The notes: generated by a model from the letters alone, not told the origin. A DNA stretch of 64,000 nucleotides from Butyrivibrio sp. VCD2006 (GCF_000423925.1 NZ_AUIX01000026.1:1-64000), one strand, 5' to 3'; counted from the stretch's first letter, positions 1 through 9,587 are shown. Translations and numbers: made by a program.

Positions 1-1
1 C

Positions 2-256
2 ATGAAAGATAATCCGCGCCTTATAAACATACCGCCAAGAGATAGTGATGAATGGAAAAATGAGTATAATGCAAGAACTTCTGTTGAACGCTCAAACAAG
101 CGTGAGAAAATAGACTTCAAGCTAGAAAGCGGCAGGCACCGCTCAACAAAGATGTGGTACTGCCGCCTCTATCACATCCTCATGTTACAACATTTGGATG
201 CATGGGATCTGCCTTACGAATCCGCCCTGAGAAAGTTGGTTTGTAATGTAGCATGA
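2..256 (+). CDS. Transposase, C-terminal end (cut by window edge)
   Basis: The 84 residues visible match the last part of a DDE-type insertion-sequence transposase as found in Clostridia. The recognisable block is the Arg/Lys-rich stretch followed by RHRSTKMWYCRLYHI, which forms the conserved tail after the final catalytic acidic residue. The ATG at position 2 may be internal, and the gene probably continues left of the window, so the catalytic core cannot be judged. No terminal inverted repeat of the element could be identified to its right. Family assignment (an IS1182-like or IS4-like element) is from memory of similar proteins and is not firm. Confidence 0.7.
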   Translation: MKDNPRLINIPPRDSDEWKNEYNARTSVERSNKREKIDFKLESGRHRSTKMWYCRLYHILMLQHLDAWDLPYESALRKLVCNVA

Positions 257-738
257 TCTCGTAAATATCATACAGCATTCTCAGGCATAGCAACAGTGTT
301 ATGTCTATTATTCATGCCCTGTTTTGCATCTTTTTTCATCTTGGGTAATATTCACTTGTCAAAGTTCAATTGCCAGAATTTAGCTGGCATGATCACTCAA
401 GATTCCGAGAGATCATCCAATAATAAGAAATAGACATTTCTTATTAAAAAATGTGCGCAGATTGCGCCATATCTTTTTGCACAACCTGTTTCGTAACAAT
501 CGTGATTCCAGCCTGCCCGCCTTCTTCACCCACAATCTGCGCAAAAGGGCATCCATGCCCCTTCTTAGTAATTTATCGACATTTAGTTTTAGATTATTAA
601 CCATATTTATGAAAAAAAATTACTAAATTCATTTGTGGAATTTTCACATAAATGATTTCACTTGCGAAATAACAAGGAATTTCTTATTAAGCAAAAAGAA
701 AGCCGCCGGATATGATTCCGGTGACTTTCCTATAAATA
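257..738. other. Intergenic stretch without a convincing gene
   Basis: This stretch lies between the transposase end and the GH115 gene. It contains an 11-bp perfect inverted repeat (arms 421-431 and 436-446, 4-nt loop, TAATAAGAAAT) which is too AT-rich to be a normal terminator. A 63-codon open frame on the minus strand (413-604) encodes a very basic peptide with no recognisable domain and no clear ribosome site. The right end holds the terminator of the GH115 gene. Part of the stretch may be leftover insertion-sequence DNA. Confidence 0.4.
692..725 (-). terminator. Terminator of the GH115 gene
   Basis: Reading the minus strand just after the stop codon at 739, arms 716-725 and 702-710 (GTCACCGGA... 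and ...CCGGCGGC) form a GC-rich hairpin with one mismatch, followed directly by TTTCTTTTTG. This is a standard intrinsic terminator. Confidence 0.75.
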
Positions 739-3700
739 TCATATTCTATAACTTTCCGTCGGTCCTAGATAACTCTTCGGAAGCTCCATATTAGCCTTAT
801 ACATCACGAACTTTTCAAAAATAACACCTGCATCGCCTGCATAAACCGTTAATGTGTTCAGGCCTTCTTTTATTTCTACTTCAGCGGTAGCCACGTGCTC
901 ATGAGATAACACATGTTTTCCCCACTCAGCGCACTGCCAGTCTGTAAAATAGCCATCTGATACGGCGCTTATGTTATTAACCTCGCCGCTATTTACGGAA
1001 TAGCCAAAATTCAGACGACCACCTCTGACAATAGGATTCCTCATAGGCAGATAGAAATCAATTTTGTAGGTTCCACTCTCTTTTGCAAAGAAGTTGTAAA
1101 TGAGTTCAGGACCTTTTCCGGGAATATTGTCTTTATATGCAGGAAAAACCTTAACCGCTGAATTTCCCTTTGTGCCAAGGTTATCAATCACTTTAAAGCC
1201 CGCGCCTTCCGAATCCTTTTTCTCGCAGAAATGCTCAGCGCAAATTGAGATGATGCCCTGGCTTTCAACAAACAGGTTCTCTGTTGCAGTCATCTTTTCA
1301 CCAACGATATCCTTAATATCTCCGATGGCCTCAAATAACAGCTCTGTTGTGGATACTGTGCCATCATCAAAGGTGATTTTCACTCGGGCTGTAGCTTCGG
1401 ATACGCCATTTATTCGGGTTCTGTCAACCTTGAACTTAAGTGTTTTCCTGCCCTCTCCCGGAGCAGCGTCTAAAATATTCTCACTTATGTTTTCGCTTAG
1501 TTGATCCAAGCTCAGGATTTCGACTTTTCCTGTCCTATCCGTGCACTCAAGCCATTCGCAATCGGTTTCCACTTCATATGAAAAACCAATCTCGCCCCTA
1601 CTGTCGATATCAAGCAGCACAACCTCTGTATCAGGTCTCGTGAATGCATCGCTTCTAAGAGGTGGTGTTCCCTGCCAGTGAGATCCCAGATCAAATCTCC
1701 TACTACCTCTGAAGGACACTACTGCTTTTGCCTCATGGAGCGGTGTTACCACCATAGTCACAGGATATGACCAGTTATAGGCATCCCAGCTTCTAAAGCC
1801 GATGTGAGCAGAGCTCATCATATGGTTCCATTTACCACCGTTAAATGCATGAAAATCAGCAACATATTTTTTATCATCAGCAATTCTCTTTTGAACTGTC
1901 CTTGCAAAATGATTGGCATAAACACAGCCGCGCATAGCAAGCTCTCTGTTCATTCCTGCTTCTACGCTCATAAGAACTACGTTAAGACTTGCTGCGGCAG
2001 GATAATAAATCATGCTCCTATAGGCTGTAAGTGCAGCATCAGGCAGCTCTTCATTAAGTCTATTTGCCGTTTTAAGAAGGTCATTTACCTCTTCCCAGAC
2101 CCTGTCTCCTTCCATGAAGTTAACCGGCTCATATACCAGCTCATTCATTGTCTCAGGAGTTCTCATAGAGTTCCACTTGGTGTACCCTGCAAGGACCTTA
2201 AATATATCCTTTTTCTGCGCCGGTGATACAGACTCCCCAAACTGAACATCTATCCATTTATATACAAAATTTTCTATCTTGGAAAAATGCTCGCCATTTT
2301 TCTGTGCTTTAAAAGTTTGATGTTGTATTTCTACCACTGAAGATTTCTCATCCTTCGCTTCAGCACATAGATCATCAGAATTAAGCAATGCACTTTCACT
2401 CCACGGCTCATAGTCATAAGCCATCTCCATGAAAAAGCTAAGAGGATACTCATTGAGCTTCAAATCACCCACATTCGCGATCCACATTTCACGGACGCCG
2501 GCTTCATATGCAAGACTCATCTGCTCCCAGGTCTTGGTAAGCCTGTTGCAGTTCACCCACTCATAGCTCACAGGAGCTCCATGGTAGTCAAAATGATAGT
2601 ACATGCCAAATCCGCCTGGATGCCCAGCAGTCTCCTTAGTAGGCAGAGCTCTCACATTGCCATGATTGTCATCACTTAAGAGAAAAATAACATCCTTTAT
2701 TTCATCCCAATCCTTTAAGCCCTCGCAGGATTCATCGCCGAAATAGTAGTCCTCTACTTCTTTATAAATTGCCAGCATTCTCGGAACTTCTTTAAGTTCA
2801 GGATTCACCTTATCCTTAATGATCTCATGCTGTGCCGTGATTGCTTTCTTAATAACATTTATATTGTCTTCTAAGGTGGCATCCTCCGGCATCAGCTTTG
2901 AGTCAGCCTCTCCACGCATACCAATTGTTATTACATTCTCAAAAGGTCTGTTTCTTGTTACGCCATCCTCCCAGAACTTTCGTATTCCCTCTTCATTTGA
3001 AAGGAAGCTCCAGGTATTATCATCACTGTAATTCTTGTACTGCCTTTGCCACTCGACACCTGATCTGCACATGGGCTCATGGTGAGAAAGCCCCATAATA
3101 ACTCCAAGCTTATCTGCAAGCTCTGCATTAAGAAGCCCCGGCCCATCCTCAGAAAATGAGGAATTCCACATAGCAGGCCACATATAGTTTCCTTTAAGTC
3201 TTAGCAAAAGCTCAAATATCTTCTCATATGCCCCGGCATTTACATCTCCATACTTCTCTGTGCACCAGTTACCGAAGGCCGGCCACTCATCATTTATGAA
3301 GAATCCACGGTATTTTACAGAGGGTTCCTTTGATACAACGGGCTCATCAAACTCAAAAATGAGCTCACTCTTTTTATCGGGTGCAGCATCACCGAAGAAA
3401 ACAAGAGGTGATACTCCGCACATCTCAGATAATCTGAACATGCCGTAAATCGTTCCGCGCTTATCACTGCCTGCGATTACAAGTAGTTTCTTCACGCCTT
3501 TATGATCCGGAAAAGGATTCTCTACAACTGCTAGCAAATATACTTCTCGCTTGCCTTCAATCTCTGAAAGTGACAGCTTTTTATCTGAAACAAGCCTCTC
3601 AAGAATGGCACTCTTGCCAATTGTTGCCATAAGTACTAAATTTTCTGCAGAATTATTCAAATCGCAATTTTCAGCAGCGGCCTTGTTTTTTCCGGATAAA

Positions 3701-3867
3701 TCACCATAGAGTCCCTTTAAATCTTCTATAATTTCAGGCTTTTCTCCTGTCACCAGCTCAACATCCCGTGAGACAGTTGCACCTATCTGTTTTATTCCAT
3801 CAAAGCTCTCCTTTTCAATCAGAAAGCCCGCCAATCGACCATTTTCATATAAACTAAACTTGCTCAT
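739..3867 (-). CDS. Glycoside hydrolase family 115 (xylan alpha-1,2-glucuronidase)
   Basis: GH115 enzymes remove glucuronic acid or 4-O-methylglucuronic acid side chains from xylan, including from internal xylose units. The 1042-residue length fits the family. Family blocks visible are GNYMWPAMWNSSF and MGLSHHEPMCRS in the N-terminal half, then GMRGEADSKLMPEDAT, LAIYKEVEDYYFG and LLSDDNHGNVRALP. The C-terminal third is beta-rich accessory sequence. There is no signal peptide, so the enzyme is expected in the cytoplasm, acting on imported xylo-oligosaccharides. The start has an excellent GGAGGAA ribosome site. It lies 122 bp downstream of an ABC exporter gene pair in the same direction and may be separately transcribed; an inverted repeat overlaps its ribosome site. 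Confidence 0.92.
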   Translation of the reverse strand: MSKFSLYENGRLAGFLIEKESFDGIKQIGATVSRDVELVTGEKPEIIEDLKGLYGDLSGKNKAAAENCDLNNSAENLVLMATIGKSAILERLVSDKKLSLSEIEGKREVYLLAVVENPFPDHKGVKKLLVIAGSDKRGTIYGMFRLSEMCGVSPLVFFGDAAPDKKSELIFEFDEPVVSKEPSVKYRGFFINDEWPAFGNWCTEKYGDVNAGAYEKIFELLLRLKGNYMWPAMWNSSFSEDGPGLLNAELADKLGVIMGLSHHEPMCRSGVEWQRQYKNYSDDNTWSFLSNEEGIRKFWEDGVTRNRPFENVITIGMRGEADSKLMPEDATLEDNINVIKKAITAQHEIIKDKVNPELKEVPRMLAIYKEVEDYYFGDESCEGLKDWDEIKDVIFLLSDDNHGNVRALPTKETAGHPGGFGMYYHFDYHGAPVSYEWVNCNRLTKTWEQMSLAYEAGVREMWIANVGDLKLNEYPLSFFMEMAYDYEPWSESALLNSDDLCAEAKDEKSSVVEIQHQTFKAQKNGEHFSKIENFVYKWIDVQFGESVSPAQKKDIFKVLAGYTKWNSMRTPETMNELVYEPVNFMEGDRVWEEVNDLLKTANRLNEELPDAALTAYRSMIYYPAAASLNVVLMSVEAGMNRELAMRGCVYANHFARTVQKRIADDKKYVADFHAFNGGKWNHMMSSAHIGFRSWDAYNWSYPVTMVVTPLHEAKAVVSFRGSRRFDLGSHWQGTPPLRSDAFTRPDTEVVLLDIDSRGEIGFSYEVETDCEWLECTDRTGKVEILSLDQLSENISENILDAAPGEGRKTLKFKVDRTRINGVSEATARVKITFDDGTVSTTELLFEAIGDIKDIVGEKMTATENLFVESQGIISICAEHFCEKKDSEGAGFKVIDNLGTKGNSAVKVFPAYKDNIPGKGPELIYNFFAKESGTYKIDFYLPMRNPIVRGGRLNFGYSVNSGEVNNISAVSDGYFTDWQCAEWGKHVLSHEHVATAEVEIKEGLNTLTVYAGDAGVIFEKFVMYKANMELPKSYLGPTESYRI

Positions 3868-3877
3868 AAAAATTCCT

Positions 3878-3910
3878 CCGCGATTTTTATTATACTCATA
3901 AAAATCACGG
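3878..3910. promoter_or_regulatory. Inverted repeat over the GH115 ribosome site (candidate operator)
   Basis: Arms 3878-3890 and 3898-3910 are 13 bp each with one mismatch and a 7-nt spacer (CCGCGATTTTTAT and ATAAAAATCACGG). The left arm runs into the GGAGG ribosome site of the GH115 gene. It could be an operator for a sugar-responsive repressor or an mRNA hairpin that limits translation. Sequence symmetry is direct; function is inferred. Confidence 0.45.
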
Positions 3911-3989
3911 AGGCTTCTCTAATATTGCGATTATTTGATTATTCTTCTCAGATGTAGGTAAAATCCACTATAAACTTAACCAGTTATTT

Positions 3990-5819
3990 TTATAGTGCCG
4001 CCCTCACTTCCATCTCCTCAAACTGTCTTGAGAATAATTGATGGTAATAACCACCGATATTTTTCATAAGCTCTTTGTGGGTTCCACGCTCAATGATTTT
4101 TCCATCTTTTACAACAAGAATGAAATCTGCATCCACTACTGTCGATAATCTGTGGGCTATCATGAATGAGGTTCTGCCCTTTATAACAACTGATATTGCA
4201 TCCTGGATAGCTTTCTCGGTCACCGTATCAATTGAAGATGTGGCCTCATCGAGGACCAGTATCCTGGGATCTGCAAGAATGGCCCTTGCAAAAGATAGCA
4301 GCTGCTTTTCACCGGTTGAGAGCATGTCTCCGCCTTCTCCGACATCACTATCAAGGCCCTTGTCCATTCTTTCTACGATCGTATCTGCAGAAACCAGTTT
4401 CAAGGCCTTCCATATCTCATCATCCGTCGCAGAAGGGTTACCATATTTCAGATTATCCCTGACTGTTCCCGAAAACAAATGAGGTGTCTGGAGAACATAT
4501 CCAATATTGCTGTGCAGCCAAAGCTGAGATCTTTCCCTTGCATCTTTGCCATCAATTAGGACCTGTCCCATCGTTGGCTCATAGAATCTACAAACCAGAT
4601 TTACAAGTGTGGATTTACCGGCGCCTGTCTCACCAACTATAGCCACATTGCTGCCCTGCGGAACCTTTAGGTTGAAGTGCTCAAGAACATATTCTGTTCC
4701 ATCAGGATAGTGGAAGGATACATCCTTAAATTCCACATCACCTACAAGGTCTTCCCAGTTTTCCTTCTTAGGATTGAAGGTATCTCCATATTTCTCAATA
4801 ACCTCCGGAGAGTCAGCTACATCAGACTCCTGATTAAGAAGCCTGGTAAATCTCTCCACATTTACCTGAACTGCAATAAGCTCGGATAAAGTAACGATGA
4901 TATTTTGTATAGGCTCAAGTATTCCAAGTGCATAAGAGAGGAAAACTGACAGAGTTCCTATCTCCATAACGCCTTCCATCGTTATCTTTCCACCTCTCCA
5001 CAGAACAAGCGCAAGAGCACAGGAAGAAAGCATCGTTACCGAAGCTGTAAACATCGCTGAAAAGTGTGTTGCATGAACCGCTGATTTTCTGTACTTTTCA
5101 GTATCTTCCATAAAATCTTCTTGAATCTTATCTTCAACAACAAGTGTTTTTATAGCCTTAGCACCTGTTATTCCCTCATTAAAATTACCTGTTATTGTAG
5201 AGTTCAGTTCCCTTATTTTTCGGTTCAGAACTATTAGATGCTTCTGGAAATAAATAACAAGCAATATCGCAATAGGAATCAGCGCTATAATATACATTGC
5301 GAGTCTAACATTGACTGTCAGCATGACGACAAGCACAAATATGATATAACTTCCGTTCCACACGATATCCATCATTCTCCAGGCACACATCATTCCTATC
5401 TTACCTGTATCACTCATAACTCTGGCATGAATATAACCAACGTTATTCTGATTGAAATAGGAAAAAGACAGTTCCTGCAAATGATTAAATGCGGCATTTC
5501 GAAGATCCCTATCAACAGACATCTCTATATCGCCACACATAAATGCGCTGGTAAAGTCCATGACAAGTTTCACCAAAAGTGTTACAGCATAAACAAGTGC
5601 AAAATAACCTATGCCTTTAACAGTTCCCTTTGCAACAAAATTATTAAGAGCATATCTGTTAAAAAGTGGAATCATGGAGTCAACAAAACTTACCATACTT
5701 CCGAGAAATACCATAACTGCCATCTCCGGAAGATATGGTTTTAAAAAAGGCAAAAGTCTTGGGATTCCAAACCATGGAAGTGTGGTGGCGGTATTCTTTT
5801 CATCAGTATTATTAGGCAA
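3990..5819 (-). CDS. ABC exporter half-transporter, catalytic-site subunit
   Basis: This is a type IV ABC exporter with six membrane segments in the first 330 residues and a C-terminal nucleotide-binding domain. Walker A GETGAGKST, Walker B ILVLDEATSSID with the catalytic glutamate, and the His-switch AHRLSTV are present. The signature is LSTGEKQLL rather than LSGGQ. Together with the preceding gene it forms a heterodimer with one normal and one degenerate ATP site. The frame is open back to an ATG at 5852 without a ribosome site. A TTG at 5819 sits 6 nt after GGAGGTG and overlaps the stop of the upstream gene, so it is preferred and gives 609 residues. The substrate is unknown; drug or peptide export are both possible. 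Confidence 0.88.
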   Translation of the reverse strand: MPNNTDEKNTATTLPWFGIPRLLPFLKPYLPEMAVMVFLGSMVSFVDSMIPLFNRYALNNFVAKGTVKGIGYFALVYAVTLLVKLVMDFTSAFMCGDIEMSVDRDLRNAAFNHLQELSFSYFNQNNVGYIHARVMSDTGKIGMMCAWRMMDIVWNGSYIIFVLVVMLTVNVRLAMYIIALIPIAILLVIYFQKHLIVLNRKIRELNSTITGNFNEGITGAKAIKTLVVEDKIQEDFMEDTEKYRKSAVHATHFSAMFTASVTMLSSCALALVLWRGGKITMEGVMEIGTLSVFLSYALGILEPIQNIIVTLSELIAVQVNVERFTRLLNQESDVADSPEVIEKYGDTFNPKKENWEDLVGDVEFKDVSFHYPDGTEYVLEHFNLKVPQGSNVAIVGETGAGKSTLVNLVCRFYEPTMGQVLIDGKDARERSQLWLHSNIGYVLQTPHLFSGTVRDNLKYGNPSATDDEIWKALKLVSADTIVERMDKGLDSDVGEGGDMLSTGEKQLLSFARAILADPRILVLDEATSSIDTVTEKAIQDAISVVIKGRTSFMIAHRLSTVVDADFILVVKDGKIIERGTHKELMKNIGGYYHQLFSRQFEEMEVRAAL

Positions 5820-7638
5820 TTCCTTCACCTCCTCCCTGAATCTGTATGTCATAAATCTTACGGTAAAGCCCGTTATTTTTCACAAGCTCATCATGGGTAC
5901 CTTCTTCCACCAGCTTACCATGACTTAAGACAATTATGTGATCTGCATGCATAAGCGTTGTTATTCTATGCGAGATAATTATGGTGGTAGCCTGCCCTGC
6001 ATGTTTGTCCAGTGCTGCCCTGATCTTAGCATCTGTCTCGGTATCCACTGCAGAAAGTGAATCATCGAATATCATTATAGGAGGATTTGACACCAACATC
6101 TGAGCAATGGCTGTTCTCTGCTTCTGTCCACCCGAAAGTGTTACTCCCCTCTCTCCAACGAAGGTATCATAGCCCTCATCGAAATTCTTAATGGTCTCAT
6201 CAAGAGAAGCCATCTTAGCAGCTTTCCTGACATCCTCCATCTTGGCCGATTTACTGGTTATTCCGATATTTTCAAAAATGGTTCTTGAAAACAGGAAGGG
6301 TTCCTGAAGCACAAAGCCGATATTTTCCCTGAGATAATGCATTTTGATCTTATGAATATCGACTCCGCCTATTGTTATGCTGCCATTACCCTCAGGAAGG
6401 TTATAAAGTCTGTCGAGAAGATACATTAGTGTAGATTTACCCGAACCTGTTCCTCCAAGAACTCCGACAGTTTTTCCTGCTTCTACCTTAAAGCTGACAT
6501 CCCTTAAAATCTCAGCTGTGCCATTTTCATACGCGAAGCTGACATTCTTAAATTCTATGTCCTTATCAAGCGGAGGCTCATATGCATCCTCTTCATCCTG
6601 CTCCACCTCGGAATTCATGATGTACCTAAGTCTGTCGATGGAAACTCCCGCCTTACTCATTTCAGAAATTACACGTCCCAAAAGGCGAACAGGCCAGGAT
6701 ATCATTGCATTATATGCAACAAATGCTATAAGCTCTCCTACAGTGATCCTGCCCTGAACACAGAACACTGACCCTGCCACAAGTACAGTCATTCCCTGCA
6801 TTCCTGATATCATATCGTTTGAAGTCCAGAAGGCAGCCAAAAGCTTCATCAGATGCACCCACATTTTGGTGTATTCCGTATTCTTTTTCTCGAACCTCTC
6901 TCTTTCGAATTTCTCACGGCCAAAAGCCCTTACAACTCTTACACCGGTAAGATTCTCCTGTGCAATGGCAGAGAGCTTTCCTTCCTCTACGTCCGCATTC
7001 TCAAATGCGCTGCCTATCTTATTGTGGAAAAACAAAGAATACAGCACAATTACCGGAATAAAAGCAGCTGATATCAATGACAGCTTAAGATCAATCTGAA
7101 TCATGAAGGTCAGTCCGAGACCTATCATTATCACTATCCTGAAAAGAGCTGTCAGCTGCTCTGACAGGAAATTCTTGATGGTGTCAACATCAGATGTACA
7201 CCTTTGAATGATATCACCTGTATGGTTTTCGCTATGCCATGCAAATGGCAGATGACTGATATGCTCGAACAAGATATCGCGCATTCTGCATATCAGCTTC
7301 TCAGCAGCCATTGAATTGAGAATCTTGTTAAGGTAACGGAAAATCGCACAAATAAGCGCAATAAAAACAACAACACATGCTATGGCAGCAATGTGTGCCC
7401 TAAGATAATCTCTGCCACCAGTTATGTTCACAATCATCTGCATATAAAATGGCATCGCTGACTGGGAATCGCCAATCAGATAGTCAACGGTATACTGAAT
7501 AATCTTGGGATTTATCATATCAAGAAAGGCAACCATCATCGAAAAGATGACGCCAAACATGAACAATGCCTTACTTCCCTTAAGAAAAAACAGGACCATC
7601 GATATTTTAGTTAAAAATCTCTCGTTATTGTTTTTCAT
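5812..7638 (-). CDS. ABC exporter half-transporter, degenerate-site subunit
   Basis: This 608-residue half-exporter has six predicted membrane segments and then an ATPase domain with Walker A GGTGSGKST and a perfect LSGGQKQR signature. Walker B reads MIFDDSLSAVD, where aspartate replaces the catalytic glutamate. That is the hallmark of the degenerate half in heterodimeric exporters such as TM287/288 and BmrCD, and it pairs with the canonical partner encoded next. The open frame extends 47 codons upstream, but those overlap the preceding gene out of frame. ATG 7638 follows GGAGGA and begins a normal N-terminus (MKNNNERF). It lies 14 bp after the C39-like peptidase gene, so the three are probably one operon. 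Confidence 0.9.
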   Translation of the reverse strand: MKNNNERFLTKISMVLFFLKGSKALFMFGVIFSMMVAFLDMINPKIIQYTVDYLIGDSQSAMPFYMQMIVNITGGRDYLRAHIAAIACVVVFIALICAIFRYLNKILNSMAAEKLICRMRDILFEHISHLPFAWHSENHTGDIIQRCTSDVDTIKNFLSEQLTALFRIVIMIGLGLTFMIQIDLKLSLISAAFIPVIVLYSLFFHNKIGSAFENADVEEGKLSAIAQENLTGVRVVRAFGREKFERERFEKKNTEYTKMWVHLMKLLAAFWTSNDMISGMQGMTVLVAGSVFCVQGRITVGELIAFVAYNAMISWPVRLLGRVISEMSKAGVSIDRLRYIMNSEVEQDEEDAYEPPLDKDIEFKNVSFAYENGTAEILRDVSFKVEAGKTVGVLGGTGSGKSTLMYLLDRLYNLPEGNGSITIGGVDIHKIKMHYLRENIGFVLQEPFLFSRTIFENIGITSKSAKMEDVRKAAKMASLDETIKNFDEGYDTFVGERGVTLSGGQKQRTAIAQMLVSNPPIMIFDDSLSAVDTETDAKIRAALDKHAGQATTIIISHRITTLMHADHIIVLSHGKLVEEGTHDELVKNNGLYRKIYDIQIQGGGEGIA

Positions 7639-7652
7639 AGTCCTCCGATCTG

Positions 7653-8372
7653 TCAGGATATACGCGGTCTTATGCAGATTATAACAATGGGAACTGCCGT
7701 GCTCCCAACAGCATAAATTGCATCTCCAAGGCTTCTGTATGCGCCCTGGCGTGTATATACTCCGCCTTCTCCCCTGCAATAGTTATTATGTATATAGAAA
7801 CCATCTGTTTCCTTTGAAATATTTACTGTGTGGAGCTGATCCTTAATATTTTCCACATTCCAGTAAAATGTCGCGATAAAGGTTTGGTATTCCTCACCAA
7901 TACTATCTATCGCTCCTTTATTTCTTGTTGTTATCTTTTTTACATCATATCCTCTGTTTCTAAAAAACTTAATAGCCGCTGATGGCGAAATTCCAAAGCC
8001 ACCTTTAAGTGCAATGCCCTTTTGTTCATAATGTCTGATAAGATAAGGCATGCTGACGCTATAGTCCTTAAGATTTCTCAGGGCATTATAGGTTGCGATT
8101 ATCTCACAGCCGGAATATGACATATCAGATTTCTTATGTGTTCCAAAATGAACAGCCTTCCACTCTTTTTGATTTTCTATATATCCGGCGTCCTTTAAAA
8201 GCCGATTCCCATCTTGTGCAAAAAGCCTATTATTTTCCTCAAAATGAGCTTCCCTTACAGCCTTTTTTACAGGTCCCGTCAGAAAAGCAATAACCGAAAA
8301 AGCTGCCAATACAACAGCGTTTGGGATATATTTTGGAATAAATTTTTCATAGAATTTATATTTTCCTGACAT
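7653..8372 (-). CDS. Membrane-anchored C39-like cysteine peptidase domain protein
   Basis: This is a 239-residue protein with one N-terminal membrane segment (about residues 15-32) and an extracellular domain resembling the C39-like papain fold. The candidate nucleophile is Cys89 in SYSGCEIIATYNAL, where a Cys at the start of a helix is typical. His181 and Asn196, in QLHTVNISKETDGFYIHNN, fit the remaining catalytic residues. It is directly upstream of a heterodimeric ABC exporter in the same operon. Classical C39 peptidases cut leader peptides during export but are fused to the transporter and cytoplasmic. Here the domain is separate and probably outside, so it may process or bind peptides after export. 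Catalysis and partner are inferred. Confidence 0.65.
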   Translation of the reverse strand: MSGKYKFYEKFIPKYIPNAVVLAAFSVIAFLTGPVKKAVREAHFEENNRLFAQDGNRLLKDAGYIENQKEWKAVHFGTHKKSDMSYSGCEIIATYNALRNLKDYSVSMPYLIRHYEQKGIALKGGFGISPSAAIKFFRNRGYDVKKITTRNKGAIDSIGEEYQTFIATFYWNVENIKDQLHTVNISKETDGFYIHNNYCRGEGGVYTRQGAYRSLGDAIYAVGSTAVPIVIICIRPRIS

Positions 8373-8499
8373 TTACTTTCACCAATGCATAAAAAATTGC
8401 ATAAACCACGTTTACTTTTATCGTTTCCTTTGGTTAAATATTTCATGAAGGTGTTATTAATATTAAAATATATATTTAGCAAAAGCTTATGGGGAATCT

Positions 8500-9222
8500 A
8501 TGAATATCATATCACTTGCTCCGGGGACAAAACTCTCCGTGAGTGTACTAATCAACAATACTCCTGTGGTTATTAAAACTCGTGCCATAACCGTGCTTAA
8601 TGGCTCGTTGTTGGTTGAACCTCTTAAATATATGGGTCGGCCAATACCTGCTGCTACTCAGGCAGCAGCTATGGTGAGCTTTGCGAACGGCGAGAAAAAG
8701 TGTTTCGTTCTGGAGTCACTGATTCCATACACTAGTTGGAATGATACATATTATCTGCTAAAAGGAACTGAGCTTATTACAGATGAAAAAAACCAGCGAA
8801 AGGCCGAACGATTTGTCATCAATTCGCTATGTAAAGCTGTCATAAATCGTGTGACTCCAACAAGCGCCATAATATATGATATCTCAGTCAGAGGTTTATC
8901 CTTAATACTGGGTAAATCAGCCACTGCTAAAGTAGGAGACAATATGACTCTTGCATTTAAGCCCGCAGGCCAGGCCAGAACCTTTGAAGTTAATCTGACT
9001 GTTGTAAGGAATTTCAAAGTAGGTTCTTATGAAGCTGTAGGATGTAAAATGCTTGGAATTGATAGCCATTTTATGAATTATATTCTCTCTGTAAAAAAGC
9101 AGAAGGAAGAACATCGAAAAGCAAAAGCCATGCCTCGAGTCACCGTTAACAATGACTCTCCGAAAGAGATTGAAAAAGAAAATGTAGCAAAAAATAAAAG
9201 AGCTTCATTACTTTTTAAATAG
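8500..9222 (+). CDS. PilZ-domain c-di-GMP receptor
   Basis: The 240-residue protein has an N-terminal YcgR-like beta domain (about residues 1-95) and a PilZ domain (about 100-205). Both c-di-GMP contact motifs are visible: RKAER (RxxxR) in NQRKAERFVI and DISVRG (D/NxSxxG) a little later. The C-terminal 35 residues are charged and probably disordered. Proteins of this type couple c-di-GMP to flagellar braking or surface polysaccharide export. Two diguanylate cyclases in this window could supply the signal. It is transcribed away from the peptidase-exporter operon and ends at a hairpin shared with the next gene. Confidence 0.88.
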   Translation: MNIISLAPGTKLSVSVLINNTPVVIKTRAITVLNGSLLVEPLKYMGRPIPAATQAAAMVSFANGEKKCFVLESLIPYTSWNDTYYLLKGTELITDEKNQRKAERFVINSLCKAVINRVTPTSAIIYDISVRGLSLILGKSATAKVGDNMTLAFKPAGQARTFEVNLTVVRNFKVGSYEAVGCKMLGIDSHFMNYILSVKKQKEEHRKAKAMPRVTVNNDSPKEIEKENVAKNKRASLLFK

Positions 9223-9237
9223 CTAAAAAATCCTAAT

Positions 9238-9278
9238 AAAAAGGAGTTGCCTTATTTTAAGTCAACTCCTTATTTTTA
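9238..9278. terminator. Bidirectional terminator between PilZ gene and unknown gene
   Basis: Perfect arms AAGGAGTTG (9241-9249) and CAACTCCTT (9263-9271) are flanked by an A-tract on the left and TATTTTTAT on the right. It can therefore end the plus-strand PilZ transcript and the minus-strand transcript from 9587. Confidence 0.75.
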
Positions 9279-9287
9279 TCATCAGTC

Positions 9288-9587
9288 TCAACCTGCTGCA
9301 GCTACCATCTCGTCCATTACTTCTGAATTGTCTATATTCTCATTTGTAATAAGCTCATCCGTCTTACGCGGAGCACGAACTCCGAAGCTTCCCTCGTATC
9401 GCTGTTCCTTAAGAATCTTGCGGATAGCTTGAAGATCCTTACTCATGTCCTCTCGTCTCTTGCATACTACAGTCGGAACACTTCCATTCCCCATCTCAAC
9501 CATGTAACCGGCCTCAGAAAGAACTCTCTGGATTTTCAACTTATCTGTGGTACGAATCTCTGCAGGTATTTTTTCTTCTCTCCCCAC
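9288..9587 (-). CDS. Conserved small protein of unknown function
   Basis: This 99-residue soluble protein starts with GTG behind a good GGAGG site 6 nt upstream. The first 45 residues (DKLKIQRVLSEAGYMVEMG... PTVVC) look like a compact alpha/beta fold with alternating charge. The rest is helical and then acidic and flexible. I do not recognise a family. A near-consensus promoter lies 63 bp upstream and a shared terminator downstream, so it is a single-gene transcript and very likely real. Confidence 0.7.
   Translation of the reverse strand: MGREEKIPAEIRTTDKLKIQRVLSEAGYMVEMGNGSVPTVVCKRREDMSKDLQAIRKILKEQRYEGSFGVRAPRKTDELITNENIDNSEVMDEMVAAAG

Noticed and set aside
413..604. 63-codon basic frame on the minus strand
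   Set aside because: It has no ribosome site, no recognisable domain and unusual composition. It is kept only as a note on the intergenic region.
7639..7779. 47-codon N-terminal extension of the first ABC exporter subunit
   Set aside because: It overlaps the C39-like gene out of frame, and GGAGGA plus ATG at 7638 gives a normal family start.
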